Positions 6,674-8,642 of a DNA stretch of 8,642 nt are shown here, one piece after another. How positions within the stretch are numbered: the first letter of the stretch is position 1; every line of letters begins with the position of its first letter. Below the pieces are notes generated by a model. That model was not told the DNA's origin. It worked only from the letters and a program-made list of their open reading frames with translations, and did not search any database. The position numbers and the translations under genes are program-made. The stretch comes from Clostridia bacterium (lineage in GTDB: Bacteria; Bacillota_A; Clostridia; UMGS1810), in assembly GCA_017437345.1 (NCBI GenBank), contig JAFSBJ010000152.1, positions 1 to 8,642 of the forward strand. Reading direction: 5' to 3'.

Positions 6674-7600
6674 TTAACCAATGTTAAGTCCTGATTTTTC
6701 ATCAATTCCAAGAACAATATTCATATTCTGAATAGCTGCACCGGAAGCACCTTTTCCAAGGTTATCGTATCTTGCAACCAGAGTGAATCTGTCATCATTT
6801 CCGAAAACGCTTATCTGCATATCGTCTCTCATAGCAAAATCTCCTGCGGAAACAAATCCACCATCATCAGCATTTTCGCAAAACTTAACAATATCACCGG
6901 TGTAATAATTTTTGTAAATTTCTTTAATATCATTTAAGCTTGCCTTAGTTTCACTTTTGGAAAGAGGAATAACAACCTCCATACCTGCATAATATGAGGA
7001 AACAATAGGGCAAAAAACAGGGGCGTTGTTTATGCCTGTAAGCTTAATCATTTCGGGAAGATGCTTGTGGCTTTGAGATATTCCATACATCCTCGGTGCC
7101 AAAAGAGCGTCTTTTCTCTCAGGATTATCATAGTCTGCAATCATATTTTTTCCGCCGCCGGAATAGCCTGTCAGCGAAAAACAGCTAAGAGATGCATCTT
7201 TTGAAATAATTCCGGTGGAAACAAGTGGCTCTGTAAGAGCAATAAATCCGCTTGCATGACATCCCGGATTTGCAATCCTCTTTGAAGCTTTTATTTTTTC
7301 TCTTAAATTCTTTATTTCCGGAAATCCGTATGCCCAGCTGTCATTTGTGCGGTGAGCGGTGGATGTATCAATAATAACAGTATCAAGCCCCTTTGCCATC
7401 TCCACAGCTTCAATTGCCGCGCTGTCGGGCAAGCATAAAAAAGCAATATCACTTTCCTTTAAAGCTTCATATCTTGCATCGGGGTTTTTTCTTATTTCAT
7501 CAGGAAGAATAATGAGGCTTAAATCTGATCTGTTGCCAAGTCTTTCATATATTCTTAAGCCTGTTGTACCTGCACTCCCGTCAATAAATACTTTTGTCAT
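6674..7600 (-). CDS. argC: N-acetyl-gamma-glutamyl-phosphate reductase, type 2
   Basis: 308 residues from the ATG at 7600. This NADPH-dependent enzyme reduces N-acetylglutamyl phosphate to the semialdehyde, the third step of the pathway. The N-terminal nucleotide-binding stretch VFIDGSAGTTGLRI (4-17), the short length and overall pattern fit the type 2 AGPR subfamily (about 310 residues) rather than the type 1 form (about 345) more common in Firmicute operons. The catalytic Cys114 is in ANPGCHASG (110-118); GYSGGGKNMI (145-154), SHKHLPEM (177-184) and DNLGKGASGAAIQNMN (279-294) follow. An upstream in-frame ATG at 7648 would add 16 residues, but it lies inside the ARG box with no ribosome site; AAAGAGGTG sits 10 nt before 7600. 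First gene of the operon. Confidence 0.95.
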   Translation of the reverse strand: MTKVFIDGSAGTTGLRIYERLGNRSDLSLIILPDEIRKNPDARYEALKESDIAFLCLPDSAAIEAVEMAKGLDTVIIDTSTAHRTNDSWAYGFPEIKNLREKIKASKRIANPGCHASGFIALTEPLVSTGIISKDASLSCFSLTGYSGGGKNMIADYDNPERKDALLAPRMYGISQSHKHLPEMIKLTGINNAPVFCPIVSSYYAGMEVVIPLSKSETKASLNDIKEIYKNYYTGDIVKFCENADDGGFVSAGDFAMRDDMQISVFGNDDRFTLVARYDNLGKGASGAAIQNMNIVLGIDEKSGLNIG

Positions 7601-7610
7601 AAACAAACTG

Positions 7611-7619
7611 CACCTCTTT
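7611..7619 (-). promoter_or_regulatory. Ribosome binding site deciding the argC start
   Basis: AAAGAGGTG on the minus strand, 10 nt before the ATG at 7600. No such signal precedes the upstream in-frame ATG at 7648, so the shorter protein is favoured. Confidence 0.75.
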
Positions 7620-7621
7620 CT

Positions 7622-7639
7622 ATACATTATAAAATGTAT
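7622..7639. promoter_or_regulatory. Second 18-bp palindrome next to the ARG box
   Basis: ATACATT and AATGTAT arms flank a 4-nt ATAA centre, 2 bp from the ARG box. Size and spacing match the tandem arrangement of ARG boxes, but the bases do not fit the TGNAT-N4-ATNCA core, so it may be a degenerate second ArgR site or a leader hairpin. Confidence 0.35.
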
Positions 7640-7641
7640 TT

Positions 7642-7659
7642 TATGCATAATTATGCATA
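7642..7659. promoter_or_regulatory. ARG box (ArgR/AhrC operator) of the arg operon
   Basis: TATGCATAATTATGCATA is a perfect 18-bp palindrome that fits the ARG-box pattern TGNAT-WWWW-ATNCA. It lies just downstream of the predicted start (about +17 to +34), in the argC leader. Arginine-bound ArgR would be expected to repress here. The regulator gene is not in the window. Confidence 0.8.
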
Positions 7660-7681
7660 GTTAAAGCGAAAATATGTTATA

Positions 7682-7710
7682 ATTATACGGTTGGAAGGCG
7701 CATTTGTCAA
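7682..7710 (-). promoter_or_regulatory. Consensus sigma-A promoter of the argCJBDF operon
   Basis: On the minus strand, TTGACA (7710-7705) and TATAAT (7687-7682) are separated by exactly 17 bp, a perfect consensus promoter. Predicted start near 7675 leaves a leader of about 75 nt before the argC ATG. No internal promoter is evident in the operon. Confidence 0.9.
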
Positions 7711-7734
7711 GCGTTTTACTCTAATTTATGATAA

Positions 7735-7789
7735 AATATGCAAAATATATACAAAACCAAAATATAATTGTATAGTTTTTTTGCATATT
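7735..7789. repeat. 11-bp inverted repeat in the argC-murJ intergenic region
   Basis: AATATGCAAAA (7735-7745) and TTTTGCATATT (7779-7789) are perfect complements separated by 33 nt, with a smaller ATAC/GTAT pair inside (7749-7752/7770-7773). Each arm carries a TATGCA core like the ARG-box half site. It may be a distal operator or a chance AT-rich structure. Confidence 0.35.
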
Positions 7790-7844
7790 GCCATTTAAAA
7801 CCAGAAATACTGTGTGTATATAATATGTAGGAGATTATTTGAAT

Positions 7845-7873
7845 TTGACTATAAAGTAAATATGTGGTAAAAT
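7845..7873 (+). promoter_or_regulatory. Promoter of the murJ gene
   Basis: TTGACT (7845-7850) and TAAAAT (7868-7873) with 17-bp spacing, giving a start near 7880 and a short leader. A 9-bp inverted repeat (ATAAAGTAA at 7851-7859, TTACTTTAT at 7880-7888) brackets the -10. An alternative upstream TATAAT at 7819-7824 has only a weak TTAAAA at -35. Confidence 0.7.
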
Positions 7874-7907
7874 ACCTTATTACTTTATTATGAAAGGGGA
7901 GCACACA

Positions 7908-8642
7908 ATGGGAAAAACATATCTTCTTGTGGTTTTGGGCATTCTTGTTGCAAAAATGCTTGGGTTTTTCCGTGACATAGTTTTTGCATCAACCTTTGGT
8001 GCAAATGCCTATACCGATATGTATTTTCAGATTTTCGGTCTTGTAAATCTTTTGTTTACGGGCGTTGGTGTTGCTCTTTCAACCCTTGTGATAAAAAATA
8101 TCAATAAAATAAAACCTGCCGACACACAATTAAGAAAAAACTATGTTTCTTCGTTTATAACAAAAACAATTGCAGTTTCATTTCTTGTGATGTTTGTTCT
8201 TTATGCAATCTCTGGCCATCTTGTGCGTTTTCTTCTGCCGGGGCTTGATATATCCCTCTATAAAACTGCAAGCAGATTAATGCATATAATGCTTCCGTCT
8301 TTAGTGTTTGTTCTTGTTGCCTATGTTATATCCGGAGTGCTTCAGAATTGCGGTGTGTTTTTTGTCACATCCATAATGAGCCTTCCTTTTAACATTGCAA
8401 TAATAGCATCACTTTTTGTCCCTGATGCAAATATAATAACTGTAGCCATTGTAACAACAATTGGCTGGTTTCTCCATATTGTAATTCAGCTTCCTTCATT
8501 CTATAAAAAAGGCTACCGCCTTTTTGGCTTCAAAAAGTCTCCGTCAGGTCTTGGCGGCAATGGGGAATTAATCTATATTTTCATATCAAATATGATGTTT
8601 CAGCTTTGCTTTACCATAGACAAAGCCTTTGCAAGCATAGAA
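7908..8642 (+). CDS. murJ: MurJ/MviN-family lipid II flippase, N-terminal part
   Basis: The first 245 codons; the frame is open to the window end, against a family length near 500. MurJ flips lipid-linked peptidoglycan precursor across the cytoplasmic membrane and belongs to the MOP superfamily. The N-terminal signature KMLGFFRDIVFASTFGA (16-32) is clear, with Arg22-Asp23, and Asp37 in AYTD (34-37) matching the conserved acidic residue in the family. Lys16 sits where many MurJ proteins have Arg. About six to seven hydrophobic segments are visible, with a basic cytoplasmic loop at 68-83. IDKAFASIE at the end matches the start of the next conserved helix. A related O-antigen or exopolysaccharide flippase cannot be fully excluded. 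AAAGGGGAG 7 nt before the ATG supports the start. It is divergent from the arg operon. Confidence 0.87.
   Translation, partial: MGKTYLLVVLGILVAKMLGFFRDIVFASTFGANAYTDMYFQIFGLVNLLFTGVGVALSTLVIKNINKIKPADTQLRKNYVSSFITKTIAVSFLVMFVLYAISGHLVRFLLPGLDISLYKTASRLMHIMLPSLVFVLVAYVISGVLQNCGVFFVTSIMSLPFNIAIIASLFVPDANIITVAIVTTIGWFLHIVIQLPSFYKKGYRLFGFKKSPSGLGGNGELIYIFISNMMFQLCFTIDKAFASIE

Noticed and set aside
7601..7648. N-terminal extension of argC from an ATG at 7648
   Set aside because: It starts inside the ARG-box palindrome with no ribosome site. The ATG at 7600 has AAAGAGGTG at good spacing, and the nucleotide-binding fold begins right after it.
7839..7859. Six-codon leader peptide (TTG start after AGGAG at 7829-7833) upstream of murJ
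   Set aside because: Spacing is poor, there is no repeated regulatory codon and no attenuator structure follows, and the predicted murJ transcript starts downstream of it.
7716..7904. 62-codon minus-strand open frame between argC and murJ
   Set aside because: Low-complexity, Tyr/Ile-rich translation of AT-rich intergenic DNA. It overlaps the murJ promoter and has no family resemblance.
1..8642. CRISPR arrays, tRNA or rRNA genes, phage genes, toxin-antitoxin pairs or insertion-sequence transposases
   Set aside because: No spaced direct-repeat array, cloverleaf-like gene, transposase motif or small two-gene module was seen on either strand.

Overview
The window is AT-rich, densely packed chromosomal DNA. 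It most likely comes from an anaerobic low-GC Firmicute (class Clostridia), possibly an uncultured gut or environmental member. This rests on strong AGGAGG-type ribosome sites, consensus sigma-A promoters, an ArgR-type operator, a Clostridia-style MurJ, and a small membrane protein of a family I associate with Clostridia (DUF6512). The species cannot be fixed from sequence alone.

Layout: (1) 2-469, plus strand: C-terminal end of an M23-type metallopeptidase domain protein, followed by a hairpin terminator. (2) 686-1561, minus strand: a cation diffusion facilitator metal transporter, with its own terminator at 646-682. (3) About 1680-2180, plus strand, divergent from the transporter: a five-helix membrane protein of unknown function. 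(4) 2189-2290: a 102-bp near-symmetrical inverted-repeat element filling the gap between two convergent genes. (5) 7648-2293, minus strand: a complete argC-argJ-argB-argD-argF operon. (6) 7908-8642, plus strand, divergent from the operon: the first 245 codons of a MurJ/MviN lipid II flippase gene that runs off the window.

The five arg genes encode the steps from N-acetylglutamate to citrulline in tight order (gaps of 18, 96, 28 and 3 bp). ArgJ recycles the acetyl group. ArgB carries the N-terminal helix and C-terminal motif of arginine-inhibited kinases, and ArgC is the short type 2 form. Transcription very probably starts at a perfect TTGACA-17-TATAAT promoter (7710-7682). An 18-bp perfect palindrome matching the ARG box lies just downstream of the expected start, so both transcriptional repression and enzyme feedback by arginine are predicted. 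No argR, argG, argH or carAB gene is in the window.

I did not find a convincing novel multigene system. The most interesting points are the paired-arm intergenic repeat and a half copy of similar style inside the arg operon, the His-to-Asp change at a zinc-ligand position in the M23 domain, the type 2 ArgC in an otherwise classical operon, and inverted repeats in the argC/murJ intergenic region.
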